A stretch of DNA of 64,000 bases from Micromonospora sp. WMMD1120 (GTDB taxonomy: Bacteria; Actinomycetota; Actinomycetes; Mycobacteriales; Micromonosporaceae): the NCBI RefSeq assembly GCF_029626235.1, contig NZ_JARUBO010000005.1:6296001-6360000 (forward strand). Direction: 5' to 3'. This document shows positions 13,101 to 26,200 of the stretch, in pieces. A program made the translations under genes and the position numbers. Numbering within the stretch: the first letter of the stretch is position 1; the number at the start of each line of letters is the position of its first letter. The notes beneath the pieces were generated by a model that was not told the origin of the DNA, ran no database searches, and saw nothing but the letters and a program-made list of their open reading frames with translations.

Positions 13101-16100
13101 GACGGCGTCCATCTCCGGCGAGTGGGAGGCGTAGTCGACCGGGATGCGCCGGGCGTGGACGTCGGCGGCGGCGCAGGTGGCAAGCAGCCGGTCCAGGACG
13201 TCCACCGCCCCGGAGACGACAGTCGCGCGGGGGCCGTTGACCGCGGCGATCGACACCTCGGGGCCGAAGCGGGTGGCGACCTCGTCCGCCGGCAGCGACA
13301 CCGACACCATCCCGCCCCTGCCGGTGAGGGCGGCCAGGCACCGGCTGCGCAGCGCGACGACACGCGCCGCGTCCTCCAACGACAGGGCGCCCGCGACGTA
13401 CGCGGCGGCGATCTCGCCCTGCGAGTGGCCGACGACGGCGGACGGCCGCACGCCGTACGACCGCCACAGCGCGGCGAGGGACACCAGCACCGCGAACAGA
13501 GCGGGTTGCACCACGTCGACCCGGTCCAGCGGACCGGCCAGCGCCTCCCGCAGCGACCAGCCGGTGTGCGGGCGCAACGCCTCGTCGCACGCCCGCATCT
13601 GCGCGGCGAACACCGGCGAGGAGTCCCACAGCTCGAGGCCCATCCCGGTCCACTGGGAACCCTGCCCGGGGAAGACGAAGACGGCCCGGCGGGGCGTCGC
13701 GGCGGTGGCCGGGGTGGTCGTCAGCTCGTCGAGTCGGCGTACCAGCGTGTCCCGGTCGGCGGCGACGGCGACCGCCCGGTACGGCAGCGCCGCCCGTCCG
13801 GCGAGGGTGTGCGCCACGTCCCGCAGCGGCGGGGCGTCCGGCTCGGCCACGACGGCGGCCAGCCGTGCCGCCTGGGCGTGCAGCGCGGCCTCGCTGCGGG
13901 CCGACAGGACGAACGGCAGGGCCTCGCCGCCCGGGTCGTCCGGGGTCGGCGTCGGCTCCGGTGCCTGCTCCAGGATGACGTGCGCGTTGGTGCCGCTGAC
14001 GCCGAACGACGAGACACCCGCCCGGCGTGTGCCGGCGCGCCACTCGACCGGCTCGGTGAGCAGCCGCACCGGGCCCGCCGACCAGTCCACGTGCGGCGAC
14101 GGTTCGGTGGCGTGCAGGGTGCGGGGCAGCGTCGCGTGCCGCAGGGCCAGGGCCATCTTGATGATCCCGCCGACACCGGCGGCGGCCTGGGTGTGCCCGA
14201 CGTTCGACTTCAGCGAGCCGAGCCACAGTGGTCGGTCGCGGCCCTGCCCGTACGTGGCGAGCACCGCCCGCGCCTCGATCGGGTCGCCGAGGGTGGTGCC
14301 GGTGCCGTGCGCCTCGACGGCGTCGATGTCGGCGGGCGTCAACCCGGCGTCGGCGAGCGCCGCCCGGATCACCCGCTCCTGCGCCGGCCCGCTCGGGGCG
14401 GTCAGACCGTTGCTCGCGCCGTCGGAGTTCACCGCGCTGCCGCGCAGCACGGCGACCACCGGGTAGCCGAGCCGGCGCGCGTCGGAGAGCCGGGCCAGCA
14501 GCAGCACGCCGGCGCCCTCGGCGAAGCCGGCCCCGTCCGCGTCGGCCGAGAAGGACCGGCAGCGGCCGTCCGGTGACAGCCCTCGCTGCCGGCTGAACTC
14601 GGTGAACAGCCTCGGCGTCGCCATGACCGTGACGCCACCGGCCAGGGCGGTGTCGCACTCGCCGCGACGCAGCGCCTGGGCGGCCAGGTGCACGGCGACG
14701 AGCGACGACGAGCAGGCCGTGTCGATCGTGAGAGCCGGCCCTTCCAGCCCGAAGGTGTAGGCGACCCGGCCGGAGACCACGCTGCTCGACCCGCCGGTGC
14801 CGAGGAAGCCCTCCACCTCCGGGGACACCTGCGGCAGCCGGCTCGCGTAGTCGTGGTACATGACACCGGCGAAGACGCCGGTACGGCTGCCGCGTACGCC
14901 GGTGGGGTCGATGCCGGCCCGCTCGAACACCTCCCAGCACAGCTCCAGCAGGATGCGTTGCTGCGGGTCCATGGCGAGGGCCTCGCGGGGGCTGATGCCG
15001 AAGAACCCGGCGTCGAACCGGCCCACGTCGTCCAGGAAGCCGCCCCGCCGGGTGTACGAGGTGCCCGGGTGCTCCGGGTCGCTGTGGTACAGGGAGTCGA
15101 CGTCCCAGCCCCGGTCCTCGGGGAAGCCGGTGGTCGCGTCGACGCCGTCGGCCAGCAGCCGCCACAGGTCGTCGGGCGTGCCGACACCACCCGGGTAGCG
15201 GCAGCCCATCGCGACGATGGCGATCGGCTCGTCGGCGGACGCCGGACCCACCGGCGCGGCCGGGCCGGTGACGGCGCGGCCGGCCAGCCGGTCGGCGAGG
15301 TGGGCGGCGAGGGCGTTCGTCGTCGGATGGTCGAAGACCAGCGTCGCCGGCAGGGTCAGCCCGGTCGCGGCGGCCAGGCGGTTGCGCAGCTCGACGGCGG
15401 TGAGCGAGTCGAACCCCAGGTCGCGGAAGGCGAGGTCGGCGTCGATGGCGTTCGGCGCGCCGTGCCGCAGCACCGCCGCGACGTGCTGGCGGACGAGGAC
15501 CAGCGGGTCGCCGACGGGTCCCCGCGGCAACTGCCGTGCCGCGTCGATCCGGTCCCGGCGGCCGCCGGCACGGCCCTGGTCGGCGGTGTCGAGGCGGGCG
15601 GCGACGACGGCGGCCTCGTCGGCGTCCAGGGCGGCGTCGAGCAGGGCGAGACCGTCGGCGTCGCTCAGCGGGGCCATGCCGGACGCGGCCATCCGGGCGA
15701 GGTCGACCTCGCCCAGCCCGGCGGTGAGGCCGCTGGGGCCCGCCCACAGTCCCCAGGCGATCGAGACCGCCGGACGGCCGGCGGCCCGCAGGTGCCCGGC
15801 GTACGCGTCCAGCGCGGCGTTGGCGGCGGCGTACCCGGCCTGGCCCGGCGCTCCGGCCGTCCCGGCGTACGAGGAGAACAGCACGAACGCCGCCAGGTCG
15901 GTGTCAGCGGTCAGCTCGTGCAGCAGGCGGGCAGCGTCGATCTTGGGCCGCAGGACGGTGTCCACCCGTTGCGGCGTCAGCGCGGTGACCACCCCGTCGT
16001 CGAGCACGCCCGCCGCGTGCACCACGACCCGCGGCCGGTGACCGGTCAGCGCCGCCCGCAGCGCGTCGGCGTCGGTGACGTCCGCCGTCACCACCGTCAC

Positions 16101-19100
16101 CTCGGCGCCCAACCCGGTCAGCTCGTCGGCGAGAGTGGTCGCCGGGGTTCGGCTGAGCAGCAGCACCCGGCGCACCCCGTGTGCGGTCACCAGGTGCCGC
16201 GCGGCGAGCCCGCCGAGCCGGCCGCTCGCGCCGGTGACCAGGGCGACGTCGTCGTCGCCGAACCGGTCGACTCGGCTGCCGTTCCCGTCGGACCGGCCGG
16301 CGGCGGGGCCGGCCGGCAGGACCTCCAGCCGGGGAGCGTGGGGGCGGCCGTCGCGGACCGCCACCTCCGTCGCGCCGGCCGCGACCGCCGGCACCGCTAC
16401 CGAACCGTCGCCGTCGTCGTCGACCAGCGCGAACCGGTCCGGGTGCTCGGCGCGGGCCGAGCGGATCAGGCCCCACACCGCGGCCCCGGCGACCCCGGTG
16501 GCCGGGATCGGGTCGTCCGGGCCGACGGAGACCGCGCCCCGGGTCACGAAGACCAGTCGCGAGCAGGCGTTCCGCTCGTCGGCGAGCCACGCCTGCGCGG
16601 CGGCGAGCGCGGCGTGCGCGGCGGCGTGCGGCTCGTCCGCGACCACCGGCAGGAGCACTGTGGCGGGTACCGGGTCGACGCCGGTGAACGTGGTCGGGTC
16701 ACCGACCGCCCAGTCGCCGGCCGGCACCGGCGCGGCGACGGGCAGCGGCTCCCAGACGAGGCGGCGCAGCGGCGTCAGCGTTGCGGGCAGGGGGCGGGTG
16801 GTCAACTCCGCGACGTCGACGACCGGACGCCCGGCGGGATCGGTCACGGTCAGCGACACCGCGCCCTCGCCGGTCGGCCGGAGCCGGACCCGCAGCGCGG
16901 AGGCGCCCGTCGCGTGCAGGCTGACCCCGCTGAACGAGAACGGCAGCCGGCCCGGCGCGTCGTCGGCCGCGCCCGCCGCCATGGCCTGCACCGCGGCGTC
17001 GAGGAGAGCCGGGTGCAGACCGAATCGGCTCGCCTCGACGCCCAGCTCCGGCGGCAGCTCGACGTCGGCGTACAGGTCGGCGCCGGTCCGCCAGAGCGCC
17101 CGCAGCCCCTGGAACGCCGGGCCGTACCGGAACCCGGCCGCGCCCAGCCGGTCGCGCAGCACGTCCACGTCGACCGGCTCGGCGTCGGCGGGTGGCCAGT
17201 CACCGGCTGCGGCGGCCCCGGCCGGCGTGCCGGGCGCCAGGACGCCCGTCGCATGCGTGGTCCACGGCTCGTCGTCGCCCTCCGGCCGGGCCCAGACGGT
17301 CACGCTCCGGCGACCGGCGTCGTCCGTCGCGCCGACCGCGACCTGCAACTGGACGCCGCCGCGCTCCGGCAACGTGAGCGGCGCGGAGATCACCAGCTCG
17401 TCGACGCGCCGGCAGCCGACCGGAGCGCCCGCCTGGAACAGCAGTTCCAGCACGGCGGTGGCGGGCAGCAGCACTGTGTCGCGGACCGCGTGGTCGAGGA
17501 GCCACGGGTGGGTCAGCCGCCCGACCCGTCCGGTGCAGACCAGCTCACCGTCGCCCCCGGCCAGACTCACGGTGACGTCGAGCAGGGGGTGCCCGGTCGG
17601 CCCGGCGTACGGGGGCGCGTCCAGCCAGTGCCGTCGCCGCTGGAACGGGTAGGTCGGCAGGACGGCGGGCCGACCGCCGGGCACCGCGTCCAGCGTCACG
17701 GCGCCACGTACCTGCGCCTCGGCCAGGGCCCGCAGGAAGCGCTCCGCGTCGCCGTCGTCGCGGTGCAGCGACCCGACGGCGGCCGCCTCCACGGGCAGCG
17801 CGGCGAGCACCACCGGGTGCGGACTGACCTCGACGAACAGGTCCTTGCGCAGCCGCTGGACGACGGGACCGAACCGGACCGTCTGCCGCAGGTTGCGGTA
17901 CCAGTAGTCCCCGTCCAGCGGGCCGGGTTCGTCCGCCACCGTGGAGTGGAACGGCACCAGCGGCTCGCGCGGCTGGAGTCCGGCGAGGGCGGTCCGGATC
18001 TCGTCGCGGACGACCTCGACGTGCGGCGAGTGCGACGCGTAGTCCACGGCGATGCGCCGGGCGCGCGGCTCGGCCGCCAGGAACCGCTCCACCGCCTCGG
18101 CGTCACCGGACAGGATCGTCGAATCCGGACCGTTCACCGCAGCGACGGACAGCTCACCCGGGTCGACGTCGGCGAACGGCACCGACACCATGCCGCCACG
18201 CCCGGCGATGGCCCGCAACGCCCGACTCCGCAACGCCACCACCCGCGCCGCGTCGTCCAACGACAACGCGCCCGCCACGTACGCGGCGGCGATCTCCCCC
18301 TGGGAGTGCCCAACGACCGCCGACGGCTCGACGCCGTAGGACCGCCACAACGCGGCCAGGGACACCATCACCGCGAACAGCGCGGGCTGCACCACGTCCA
18401 CCCGGTCCAGCGGCCCCGCCAGCACGTCGCGCAACGACCAACCCGTGTACGGCTTCAGCGCCTCCGCACACGCCTCCATCGACGCGGCGAACACCGGCGC
18501 GGTGTCCCACAGCTCCAGACCCATCCCGGTCCACTGCGAACCCTGACCGGGAAAGACGAACACGACCCGGCGGGTGCCGGCCGGCGCTGTCGCGCGTACG
18601 GTGGCGGGCCCGGGAGTCCCGGCGGCGAGCGCCCGCAGCTCGTCGACGAGCGTCTCCCGGTCGCCGGCCAGCACGACCGCGCGCTCGGCGAAGCGGGCCC
18701 GGCCGGCGGCGAGCGTGTGCGCCACGTCGACCAGCCGGGGGGCGGTCGGGACGTGCGCGGCGAGCCGGGCCGCCTGCTCGCGCAGCGCCGCGTCGTCGCG
18801 GGCCGACAGCAGGTACGGCAGCACCCCGCCCACCGGGGGCAGCTCGGGCTCGGCGGGGGCCTCCTCGATGATGGCGTGGGCGTTCGTGCCACTCGCTCCG
18901 AACGACGAGACGCCGCCCCGGCGGAGCCGGTCGTTGCCGCCCGGCCAGGGCGTCTGCTCGGTCAGCAGCGACACCGCGCCGGCCGACCAGTCGATCCGGC
19001 TGGACGCCTCGCCGGCGTGCAGGGTGCGCGGCAGCACCCCGTTGCGCAGGGCCAGCACGGTCTTGATCACACCGCCGACACCGGCGGCGGCCTGGGTGTG

Positions 19101-20234
19101 GCCGATGTTCGACTTCAACGACCCCAGCCACAGTGGCCGGTCCCGGTCCTGCCCGTACGTGGCGAGCAGCGCCTGCGCCTCGATCGGATCGCCGAGCGGG
19201 GTGCCGGTGCCGTGCGCCTCGACGACGTCGACGTCCCGGGGGGAGACTCCCGCGTCGGCGAGCGCGGCGCGGATCACGCGCTGCTGGGCGGGCCCGTTCG
19301 GGGCGGTCAGCCCGCTGCTCGCCCCGTCGGAGTTGATCGCGGTGCCCCGGACCACGGCGAGCACCGGGTGCCCGTTGCGGCGGGCGTCGTCCAGCCGTTC
19401 CAGCAGCAGGATGCCGGCGCCCTCGGCGAAGCCGGCGCCGTCCGCGCCCTCGGCGAACGCCTTGCACCGGCCGTCCCGGGCGAGGCCACGCTGCCGGGCG
19501 GCCTCGATCAGCATGTTCGGGGTGGCCATCACCGTCACGCCGCCGGCCAACGCCATCGCGCAGTCGCCGTTGCGCAGCGCCCGTACGGCCAGGTGCAGGC
19601 TGACCAGCGACGACGAGCAGGCCGTGTCGACGGTCACGGCGGGCCCCTCCAGGCCCAGGGTGTACGCGATCCGGCCGGAGGCGATGCTGCCCGCGCTGCC
19701 GTTGGCGAAGTAGCCCTCGCTGCCCTCCGGCGCCCGGGGCAGCCGGGCGGCGTAGTCGTGCGACATGACACCGGCGAACACACCGGTCTGGCTTCCCCGG
19801 GCGGCCGACGGGTCGATCCCGGCCCGTTCGAACGCCTCCCACGAGACCTCCAGCAGCAGGCGTTGCTGGGGGTCCATCGCCACCGCCTCGCGGGGGCTGA
19901 TCCGGAAGAACGCCGGCTCGAAGTCGGCGGCGTCGGTCAGGAAGCCGCCCGCGCGGGCGTAGCAGGTGCCGGGCCGGTCCGGGTCGGGGTCGTAGAGGGC
20001 GTCGAGGTCCCAGCCACGGTCGGTCGGGAAGCCCGCCACCGCGTCGCCACCGGCGGTCAGCAGCGACCACAGCTCCTCGGGCGACCGCACGCCACCGGGG
20101 TACCGGCAGGCCATCGAGACGATCGCGACCGGCTCCCGCTCCCGGCTCTCCAGCTCGTGGACGCGTTCGCGTGCCGAGGCGAGGTCGGCGGTCACCCACT
20201 TGAGATAGTCGAGCAGCTTCTCCTCGTTGCTCAC
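4197..20234 (-). CDS. Modular type I PKS, modules 5-7
   Basis: A 5345-residue multienzyme. The GTG start overlaps the stop of the upstream PKS as GTGA, indicating translational coupling. Residues 1-32 resemble a docking coiled coil. Module 5: KS (Cys206), AT with YASHS near 734 (methylmalonyl), DH (His915, Asp1079), KR (LDD, Tyr1468), ACP (Ser1610). Module 6: KS (Cys1841), methylmalonyl AT (YASHS near 2369), DH (His2560, Asp2723), ER about 2972-3285 with the NADPH loop [10 protein letters not shown] (LDD, Tyr3434), ACP (Ser3577). Module 7: KS (Cys3810), AT with GHSIGE and HAFHS near 4344 (malonyl), DH (His4530, Asp4692), KR (VED in place of LDD, Tyr5066), ACP (Ser5233). All three DH domains have Asp in place of the Gly of HxxxGxxxxP, and module 5 also has PA instead of PG after it; the catalytic His and Asp remain. 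Expected output: two trisubstituted alkenes or a diene unit, one fully reduced methyl-bearing unit and one alkene. Confidence 0.97.
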   Translation of the reverse strand: MSNEEKLLDYLKWVTADLASARERVHELESREREPVAIVSMACRYPGGVRSPEELWSLLTAGGDAVAGFPTDRGWDLDALYDPDPDRPGTCYARAGGFLTDAADFEPAFFRISPREAVAMDPQQRLLLEVSWEAFERAGIDPSAARGSQTGVFAGVMSHDYAARLPRAPEGSEGYFANGSAGSIASGRIAYTLGLEGPAVTVDTACSSSLVSLHLAVRALRNGDCAMALAGGVTVMATPNMLIEAARQRGLARDGRCKAFAEGADGAGFAEGAGILLLERLDDARRNGHPVLAVVRGTAINSDGASSGLTAPNGPAQQRVIRAALADAGVSPRDVDVVEAHGTGTPLGDPIEAQALLATYGQDRDRPLWLGSLKSNIGHTQAAAGVGGVIKTVLALRNGVLPRTLHAGEASSRIDWSAGAVSLLTEQTPWPGGNDRLRRGGVSSFGASGTNAHAIIEEAPAEPELPPVGGVLPYLLSARDDAALREQAARLAAHVPTAPRLVDVAHTLAAGRARFAERAVVLAGDRETLVDELRALAAGTPGPATVRATAPAGTRRVVFVFPGQGSQWTGMGLELWDTAPVFAASMEACAEALKPYTGWSLRDVLAGPLDRVDVVQPALFAVMVSLAALWRSYGVEPSAVVGHSQGEIAAAYVAGALSLDDAARVVALRSRALRAIAGRGGMVSVPFADVDPGELSVAAVNGPDSTILSGDAEAVERFLAAEPRARRIAVDYASHSPHVEVVRDEIRTALAGLQPREPLVPFHSTVADEPGPLDGDYWYRNLRQTVRFGPVVQRLRKDLFVEVSPHPVVLAALPVEAAAVGSLHRDDGDAERFLRALAEAQVRGAVTLDAVPGGRPAVLPTYPFQRRRHWLDAPPYAGPTGHPLLDVTVSLAGGDGELVCTGRVGRLTHPWLLDHAVRDTVLLPATAVLELLFQAGAPVGCRRVDELVISAPLTLPERGGVQLQVAVGATDDAGRRSVTVWARPEGDDEPWTTHATGVLAPGTPAGAAAAGDWPPADAEPVDVDVLRDRLGAAGFRYGPAFQGLRALWRTGADLYADVELPPELGVEASRFGLHPALLDAAVQAMAAGAADDAPGRLPFSFSGVSLHATGASALRVRLRPTGEGAVSLTVTDPAGRPVVDVAELTTRPLPATLTPLRRLVWEPLPVAAPVPAGDWAVGDPTTFTGVDPVPATVLLPVVADEPHAAAHAALAAAQAWLADERNACSRLVFVTRGAVSVGPDDPIPATGVAGAAVWGLIRSARAEHPDRFALVDDDGDGSVAVPAVAAGATEVAVRDGRPHAPRLEVLPAGPAAGRSDGNGSRVDRFGDDDVALVTGASGRLGGLAARHLVTAHGVRRVLLLSRTPATTLADELTGLGAEVTVVTADVTDADALRAALTGHRPRVVVHAAGVLDDGVVTALTPQRVDTVLRPKIDAARLLHELTADTDLAAFVLFSSYAGTAGAPGQAGYAAANAALDAYAGHLRAAGRPAVSIAWGLWAGPSGLTAGLGEVDLARMAASGMAPLSDADGLALLDAALDADEAAVVAARLDTADQGRAGGRRDRIDAARQLPRGPVGDPLVLVRQHVAAVLRHGAPNAIDADLAFRDLGFDSLTAVELRNRLAAATGLTLPATLVFDHPTTNALAAHLADRLAGRAVTGPAAPVGPASADEPIAIVAMGCRYPGGVGTPDDLWRLLADGVDATTGFPEDRGWDVDSLYHSDPEHPGTSYTRRGGFLDDVGRFDAGFFGISPREALAMDPQQRILLELCWEVFERAGIDPTGVRGSRTGVFAGVMYHDYASRLPQVSPEVEGFLGTGGSSSVVSGRVAYTFGLEGPALTIDTACSSSLVAVHLAAQALRRGECDTALAGGVTVMATPRLFTEFSRQRGLSPDGRCRSFSADADGAGFAEGAGVLLLARLSDARRLGYPVVAVLRGSAVNSDGASNGLTAPSGPAQERVIRAALADAGLTPADIDAVEAHGTGTTLGDPIEARAVLATYGQGRDRPLWLGSLKSNVGHTQAAAGVGGIIKMALALRHATLPRTLHATEPSPHVDWSAGPVRLLTEPVEWRAGTRRAGVSSFGVSGTNAHVILEQAPEPTPTPDDPGGEALPFVLSARSEAALHAQAARLAAVVAEPDAPPLRDVAHTLAGRAALPYRAVAVAADRDTLVRRLDELTTTPATAATPRRAVFVFPGQGSQWTGMGLELWDSSPVFAAQMRACDEALRPHTGWSLREALAGPLDRVDVVQPALFAVLVSLAALWRSYGVRPSAVVGHSQGEIAAAYVAGALSLEDAARVVALRSRCLAALTGRGGMVSVSLPADEVATRFGPEVSIAAVNGPRATVVSGAVDVLDRLLATCAAADVHARRIPVDYASHSPEMDAVRDDLLHALADLAPRAGTVPLHSTVTGAPVDPSGLDAGYWFRNLRETVLFGPVVRELADAEPTVFVEISPHPVLLPALPDDAVGTGSLRRDDGGPQRLLESLATGYAHGLTVDWHPAYAGADARLADLPTYPFQGERYWLTGAPAAGTAGHPLLATSTPLAGTGGRLFTGRLSPQDHRWLADHAVGDTVLLPGTAFLELALAAAEQTDCAAVEELTLEAPLALPASGGVPIQVRVDEADQTGRRPISLHAQVDAPDGPWRRHATGVLAPTGSPGAELTAWPPAGATAVALDDFYRRAAADGFHYGPAFQGLRAAWRRGDEVYAEVSLPADEHTDAAGYLVHPALLDAAVQAVRAGSVLDETGEGRLPFAFSGVTVHAVGATGLRVRLRRAGADRFGIDVADHAGAPVATVAALALRPFAAADLSAGPDPVGALHRVAWTPAPVVAEHPGAPVVDDLAEVPDPVPPLVVVRPASGGTVREVLRHGLALTRAWLADERFAGSRLVVTTRHAVATGPCEGPDPVTAPLWGLLTAAAAEHPARFGLVDLDDADPDDAVLPRALARIVAGPDARVAVRAGAVLVPHLVPATAEPVPPTPWHLDISEPGTLENLRLATDPAPTGPLEAGQVRVAVRAAGLNFRDVMVALGAVPGETGLGGEGAGVVLETGPDVTGLRPGDRVFGLLSGSFGPVAVTDRRLLAPIPAAWSFAEAATAPIAFLTAYYGLVDLAAISPGETVLVHAAAGGVGMAAVQLAQFLGAEVYATASPGKHAAVRALGVPAERIASSRDLGFEEHIRAVTGGRGVDVVLNSLAHEFADASLRLVRDGGRFIEMGKTDIRDPAAHQRLRYRAFDLKEAGPDRIAELLDTLLTVFAAGTLRPLPYTAVDVRRARDAFRQLSQARHIGKIVLTMPRPVDAAGTAVVTGARGTLGGIVARHLVTGWGVRRLLLLSRQPADRLAEELTALGAEATAVACDVADRAALAAALAAIPADHPLRIVVHTAGVLDDGLVTELTDDRLDRVLRPKVDGARHLHELTRDADFRAFVLFSSAAGVLGSPGQAGYAAANSYLDALAAHRRTLGLPAVSLAWGLWAPPSAMTGHLDRRQLARADVRPLAVADGLRLFDVGSVAPDALLVPARFAARRRELQRAAAAPTGDLAARLGPLTGAERARVLTDLIRTQAAAVLGHPSAEGLDDRPFKSLGFDSLTALELRNRVAAATGLRLPATVVFDQPTPARLAAHLAGLLTGAPTADPTADRPAGGDAAGADIAIVAMACRYPGGVDSPEALWRLVVEGRDAITGFPVDRGWDLDALYDPDPGRAGTTYTRHGGFLHDAALFDPGFFGISPREAVAMDPQQRLFLEVAWEVFERAGIDPTSARGSRTGVFTGLIPGGYAAQAGPAPGDVEGYLGQGSAGSVASGRVAYTLGLEGPALTVDTACSSSLVALHLAVQSLRQGECDAALAGGVTVMATPGAFVEFSRQRGLAPDGRCKAFGADADGTAWAEGAGVLLLRRLADARRDGQPVLAVLRGSAVNSDGASNGLTAPNGLAQQRVIREALASARLTPADVDAVEAHGTGTTLGDPIEADAILATYGVDRAEPLLLGSLKSNIGHAQAAAGVGGVIKMVLALRHGLLPRTLHADRPSAHVDWSAGAVRLLTAATPWPAGDRPRRAGVSSFGVSGTNAHVIVEEAPAGPPPAEPGPDLPAPWLLSGHSEAALRAQATRLRAFLDDADDSDDADDTGPLRIAATLATGRAALEHRAAVVSRDPAALRRGLDALANGGTAPGVIGPDTAGGDLAFLFSGQGAQRPGMGGGLAASFGVFARVWDETLALLDADAVRTADDATLARTGLAQPALFAFEVAMFRLWESYGVTPAYLLGHSIGELAAAHVAGALSLADACRLVSARARLMQALPAGGAMLAIEASEAEVAGLPVAAVNGPDAVVISGPVELIDEAADRWRARGRRVRRLTVSHAFHSAAMEPMLAEFGEVAAGITYERPRIAVVSNVTGDLIREFDADYWVRQVRETVRFGDGLDLLTARGVSTFVEVGPDGALCAYGRHGRYVPSSRRDRDEVETVVAALARAHVAGVPVDWAAVLPAGPPAPVPTYPFQRGRYWLSTAPSTKTGHPLVDGVAELADDDGLLLTGHLSTAEQRWLADHVIADTVIVPGVALTELALYAAERAGAEGLAELVHDAPLTVPDGVPVAVQVRVGPAGPDGGRTFAVHARRPGESWTRHATGRLAGTVDAPATPEPVWPPEGAEPIDVHDHYARFADAGFALGPAFQGLRAAWRHGGHTYAEVVLPQPEHQGASRFGVHPALFDAALHAGGLTALAEGADAVRGRVPFAWRGVRLYATGATALRVRLTPDPSGDGMAITMTDPTGAPVADVDRLVTRALPAAGPDRRAGALYRLDWVPLPASASASASASTGDGPPVAVHHVDDVHRALEIAQREPGTRLAFVTRDALAARDGDRVGGLDAAPVWGLLRAAQAEQPGRFALVDLDAAAAPESLDRLLAATGEDQVAIRDGVVLVPRLSPARADGSGPPPWDPDGTVLVTGGVGALGGHVARHLVARHGVRHLLLVSRSGDDGGLVAELTAPGVEARVVACDVGDRAALAALIGGIAADRPLRGVVHAAGVVEDAVLANVTPEHLDRVLRAKVDGARHLHELTRDLPLTAFVLFSSAAGVLGAAGQSPYAAGNAYLDALAAHRRAAGLPAHSLAWGAWHAPDGMAGRLDDAARARLARTGVLPLDLDTALALFDAATGADAPPCLLPARLDLAAWGSRADGLPAVLRGLVRPARRTAAGTVSGGAALRRRLTGRSASARTEVLLDLVRATAAAVLGHPDASGVDPDKGFLDAGFDSLTAVELRNQLVRSTGLPLPATVLFDHPTPSALARQLDAELGGTAGADALVELDRLATAVASAAADEDTRRRVAARLEALLSKVRRAGPETDAPAPADDDELFALIDHELGLS
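5841..5870 (+). repeat. Hexanucleotide microsatellite (GCTGGC)5
   Basis: Five exact copies of GCTGGC within the module 7 DH-KR linker, coding on the minus strand for a run of alternating Ala and Ser. Copy-number change would keep the frame, so the linker length could vary between isolates. Confidence 0.9.
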
Positions 20235-23200
20235 CGGACGCCACCTTCCCGCGCGGTACGACGACCGAGCTGCTCGTCGATGAAGGCGAACACCTCGTCG
20301 GCTGTCGCGTCGCCGAGCACCGCCGGTTCGGGTCGCGCCGGTTCGGGCCGTTCCGGCGCGGGGGCCGCAGCCGGCCCGGGTTGCACCGGCGTCAGGAGGG
20401 TCGCCAGGTGCTCGGCGAGCCGCTGCGGGGTGGGATGGTCGAACAGGAGCGTGGCCGGCAACCGCTGGCCGGTCACCGTGGCCAGGCGGTTGCGCAGTTC
20501 GACGGCGGTCAGCGAGTCGAACCCCAGCTCGAGGAATCCGTGCGTCTCCGGGACCGCGTCGGCGGCGCCGTGACCGAGCACCACCGCCGCGTGTTCACGG
20601 ACCAGGTCGAGCAGCGAGGACGGACTGTGGGGGGTGCCCCGGGCCACTGGGGGGGTTTCAGCGGCCCGGGGCACCGCGCGAGCCCGGGGTTCACCGAGGC
20701 CGCGCAGGAGGGCGGACGCTCCCGTTTCGGGGAGCGCCGCCAGGTCGAGGTGGGCGGCGACGACGGCCGGCGCCGTCATCGCCAGGGCGGCGTCGAGGAG
20801 GGCGAGCCCCTGCGCCGGGGAGAGCGCCCGTACGCCGGCGCGACGGACCCGTGCGACGTCGGAGTCGGTGAGATGGCCGGTCATCCCGCCGCCGCCCGCC
20901 CACAGGCCCCAGGCGACCGCCACCGCGGGTAGCCCCTGCGCCCGGCGGTGCTGGGCGAGGGCGTCCAGGAAGGTGTTCGCCGCCGCGTAGTTGGCCTGTC
21001 CCGGTCGACCGAGCACGCCGGCCGCCGCGGAGAAGAGCACGAACGCGCTGAGCTTGTCGTCGCGGGTCAGCTCGTGCAGGTGCGCCGCACCGTCGATCTT
21101 GGGACGGGCGACCCGGTCGAGCTGCGCGGCGGTCATCGTCTCCAGGAGTCCGTCGTCGAGCACCCCGGCCAGGTGGATCACCGCGGTCAGCGGATGCGCG
21201 GCGGGAACCCGACCGAGCAGCCGGGCGGTCGCCTCCCGGTCGCCGATGTCGCACGCCACCACCGCCACGTTCGCGCCCAGCGCGCCGAGTTCGGCGACGA
21301 GGTCGTCGCCCCCGCCGCGCCGGCTCGCCAACAGCAGGTGGCGGACGCCGTGCGCGACGACCAGGTGCCGGGCGACCAGGGCGCCCAGCGTGCCGGTGCC
21401 GCCGGTGACGAGGACGGTCCCGTCGCGGTCCAGGGCGTCCCGGCGCTCCCGGGGCGCCGCCGCCCGGACGAGCCGGGGTACGAGCGGCGCGCCGGCCCGG
21501 ACGGCCAGCTGCGGCTCGGTAGCGCTGAGCAGGTCGGGCAGCGCCCGCTGCGACTCGGCCGTGTCGTCCACATCGACCAGGACGAACCGGTCCGGGTGCT
21601 CCGACTGCGCCGAGCGGACGAGTCCCCAGGCGGCGGCGTGGGCCAGGTCGGTGACGTCGGCGTCCGGATCGGTGGCCACCGCGTGCCGGGTCACGATCAC
21701 CAGTCGGGACGGGGTCAGCGCCGGATCGGCGAGGAACGCCTGCGTCAGGCGGAGGACCCGGTGCACCGCCGACCGCGCCGAGGCGGTCGGGTCGTTCGGA
21801 TCGGACAGGCAGGTCGCCAGGACGTAGCGGGGCGCGGGCGCGCCCTGCGTGACAGCTCGACCCAACGCCGCCAGGTCGGCGTACGTCGGCGCGCCGTTGG
21901 CCAGCGCCAGCGGATCGGGGCCGACGACGACAAGGTCGCCGGGGGTCGCGGCGGCGGTGGACGGCGACCAGGCGACGCGGAACAGCGCGTCGGCCGGCAG
22001 CGCGGTCAGCGGCCGGCTGACCAGCGCGTCCACGGTGGCCACCGGCGCGCCGGTCACGTCGGACAGGGCGAGCGACACCGCCCCGGACGGGGTGTGCCGT
22101 AGCCGTACCCGGACGGTCGTCGCGCCGGTGGCGTGCAGCCGTACCCCGGTGAAGGTGAACGGCACCCGGGCCGGGTCGCCGGCGGCGACCCCGGTCAGCG
22201 CGGCGGCGTGGGTGGCGGCGTCGAGCAGCGCCGGGTGCAGCCCGAAGTGGTGGGCGTCGAGGCCGTCCGGGAGCGCCACCTCGGCGAGAGTGTCGTCGCC
22301 ATGCCGCCACACCGCGCGCAGACCCCGGAACGCCGGCCCGTAGCGCAGACCGGTGTCCGCCAGCCGGTCCAGGATCTGTCGCGGGTCGACAGGTACGGCG
22401 TCGGCGGGTGGCCAGGGCGCGTCGTCGTTCGGCGGCGCGGGGGCGTCGTCGGGCAGCAGGGTGCCGGAGGCGTGCAGTGTCCAGTCCTGGCCGGTGCGGG
22501 AGTGCACCGACACGGCGCGTCGGCCGGTGTCGTCGGGCCGCCCGACGACCATCTGCACCGTCGCCGGTGGGTGCAGCGGGGCGTGCAGTGTCAACTCCTC
22601 GACCCGACCGCCCGCGCGCAGCACCATCTCCAGCAGCCCGGTGCCGGGCACCAGCGCGGTCCCGTCGACAGCGTGGTCGGCCAACCAGTCCCCGGTGACG
22701 CGGCCGTCGAATTTCAGGCCCTGCGCCCAGGAGACGGGCTCGCCCAGCCAGCCGGGCAGGCTGCCGTCCAGCCAGTAGCGGCGGCGTTGGAACGCATACG
22801 TCGGCAGCACCACCCGGCGGGCGTCGCGACCGGCGAACACCGCCTCCCAGTCCACGGACGCGCCGCGCGCCCAGACCCGGGCCACCGAGTCGAGGAACCG
22901 GTCCAACCCACCGTCGTCACGGCGCACCGTGCCCAACTCACGGGCCAGGATCGGATGCGGACTGACCTCGACCACCGTGCCCATCCCGGCGGTCGCGTCC
23001 GCGTACCGCACCGTCTCGCGCAGGTTCCGAAACCAGTACTCGGCATCCAGCCCCGCCGTGTCGATGAGCCCACCGGTGACCGTGGAATAGAACGGCACGT
23101 CCGCCGAGCGCGGCGCGATATCGGCCAACGCGGTCAGGATCTCCTCGCGCACCGCGTCCACGTGCGGCGAGTGCGACGCGTAATCCACAGCGACCCGCCT

Positions 23201-26200
23201 CGCGCGCGGCTCGGCCGCCAGGAACCGCTCGACGGCGTCGGCGTCACCGGACAGGATCGTGGAATCCGGGCCGTTGAGCGCCGCCACCGACAGCTCACCC
23301 GGATCGACGTCGGCGAAGGGGAGCGACACCATGCCGCCCCGACCCGCGATGGCCCGCAACGCCCGACTCCGCAACGCCACCACCCGCGCCGCGTCGTCCA
23401 ACGACAACGCGCCCGCCACGTACGCGGCGGCGATCTCCCCCTGCGAATGCCCCACCACCGCCGACGGCTGCACACCGTAGGACCGCCACAACGCGGCCAG
23501 CGACACCATCACCGCGAACAACGCCGGCTGCACCACATCCACCCGGTCCAGCGGCCCCGCCAGCACGTCGCGCAACGACCACCCGGTATGCGGACGCAAC
23601 GCCTCCGCACACGCCTCCATCGAGGCCGCGAACACCGGGGCGGTATCCCACAACTGAAGACCCATCCCGGTCCACTGCGAACCCTGACCCGGGAACACGA
23701 ACGTCACCCGACCGTCACCGGCCCGAACCGGCAGGTCCTCCCCCACCACCCACCGCCACGGCAACCCCGCCCGACCCACGGCGAGGGTGAACGCCACATC
23801 CACCGACCGCAGACCCGATCCACCGGTCGGGGCCGGCCGCAGCGTCGACTCGGGGGAAGACGATGCCGGCCGCAGCTCGGCGACGGCCCGCACCTGCGCG
23901 GACAGGGCCTCCGGCGTCGCCGCCGACACCACCCACGGCACCTCCGGTCCGGCCGCCTCTGACGGCGACGGGGCTGGCGGTGGCGCCTCCACGATCACGT
24001 GCGCGTTCGTCCCGCTCATCCCGAACGCCGACACACCCGCCCGCCGGGTCTCCCCCGACCAGGGCACCTCGTCGGTCACCAACCGCACCGCACCCGCCGA
24101 CCAGTCCACCGCCGACGACGGCGCATCCACGTGCACCGTCCGCGGCAGAACACCATGGCCCATGGCGAGGACCATCTTCATCAGCCCGGCAACCCCGGCC
24201 GCCGCCTGCGTATGACCCAGATTCGACTTCACCGACCCCAACCACAACGGCCGATCCCGACCCCGCCCATACGCGGCGATCACCGCCCCCGCCTCGATCG
24301 GATCACCCAACCGCGTCCCCGTACCGTGCGCCTCCACCACATCCACATCCGCCGGAGACAAACCCGCATCCGCCAACGCCGCCGCGATCACCCGCTCCTG
24401 CGCCGGACCACTCGGCGCCGTCAACCCGTTCGACGCACCGTCCTGATTCACCGCCGAACCCCGCACCACAGCGAGGACCGGGTGGCCGTGGCGGCGAGCG
24501 TCGGACAACCGCTCCACCACCAACCAACCCACACCCTCCGACCAACCGGTGCCGTCCGCCGTTTCCGCGAACGCCTTGCACCGGCCGTCGGCGGCCAGAC
24601 CACCCTGACGGCTGAACTCCACGAAGACGTCAGGGGTCGCCATCACCGCGACGCCGCCGGCCAGCGCCAGGTCGCACTCGCCGCGCCGGAGCGCCTGACT
24701 CGCCAGGTGCAGCGCGACCAGCGACGACGAACACGCGGTGTCGACGGTCAGTGCCGGACCCTGCAAGCCGAGGACGTACGACACGCGTCCGGAGAAGACG
24801 CTCGTGGCGCTGCCGGTGAGCTGGTAGCCCTTCACCTCGGCGGGCACGGCGACGGCCGCGCTGCCGTACCCCTGGGGCGCGGCGCCGACGAACACCCCGG
24901 TACGGCTGCCGCGCAGCGACCTCGGATCGATCCCGGCCCGCTCGAACGCCTCCCACGACGTCTCCAACAGCAACCGCTGCTGCGGATCCATCGCCACCGC
25001 CTCGCGCGGACTGATCCCGAAGAACCCCGCGTCGAAATCGGCCGCCCCCTCCAGGAACCCGCCCACCCGCACGTCGCTGCGCGCGGCGCGGTCCGGGTCC
25101 CAGCCCCGGTCCTGCGGGAACGGCCCGCGCACGTCGCCGCCCTCGCGGACCAGCCGCCACAGGTCCTCCGGCGCGGAGACCCCGCCCGGGTACCGGCAGG
25201 ACATGGCGACAATCGCGATCGGCTCGGTGGGGTCCGAGTGCGCCACCGGTACGGCGTCGGTGACCTCGTCGTCGAGCCGGGCGGCGAGCGCCGCCGCCAG
25301 CGCGGCCGGGGTGGGGTGGTCGAAGACGACGGTGACGGGCAACGGCAGGCCGGTCCGCTCCTGCACCAACCGGCGGAGCTCCACTGCGGTCAGCGAGTCG
25401 AAGCCCAGGTCGCTGAAGGCGCGGTCGGCCTCGATGGCGTCGGTCGTGTCGTGTCCGAGGACGGCCGCCGCGTGCTCGCGGACCATGTCGAGCAGGAACC
25501 GGTCGCGGTGCGCGGTCGGTATCGGTGTCGGGTGGGTCGTGCTCGTCGTGGCCGGCTCGACCAGGTCGGCGAGCAGGGGGCGGGGGCGGGCGGCGGCGAA
25601 GGTGGCGGCGAACGTGTCCCAGTCGACGTCGGCCACCGCGCAGGTGGTCTCGTCGTCGGCGAGCACCCGCCGGAGCGCGGCCAGCGCGTCGGCCGGGCTG
25701 AGCGCCGCCACTCCGCGGCGACGCAGGCGTTCGGTGGACGCCTCGTCCGCCATGCCGCCGCCCGACCAGGGGCCCCAGGCGACGGACGTGGCGGTCAGTC
25801 CCCGGGCCCGGCGGCGCTCGGCGACGGCGTCCAACGCGGCGTTGGCGGCGGCGTACGCGGCCTGCCCGCCGCTGCCCCACACTCCCGCGACGGACGAGAA
25901 CAGCACGAACGCGTCGAGCGGGGTGTCGGCGAGCAGGTCGTCGAGGTGTTCGGCCCCGGCCACCTTCGCGGCGGCCACCTCGTGCAGGTCGGCGACGTCG
26001 GTGTCGCGCAGCGGGGCTTCCCGCACGATGCCGGCGGTGTGCACGACGGCGCTCAGCGGCTCGTCGGCCGGCACCGACGCGAGGAGCCCGGCGACCGCCT
26101 CCCGGTCGGCCAGGTCGCAGGCGGCGACGGTGACCCGGGCACCGAGCGCGGTGAGGTCCGCGCGCAGTTCGGCGACGCCGGGCGCGTCCTCGCCCCGACG

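Noticed and set aside
9819..20573. Two further giant plus-strand frames (9819-14576 and 14688-20573)
   Set aside because: Both mirror the modular PKS on the other strand; their internal repeats follow module boundaries, as expected for shadows.
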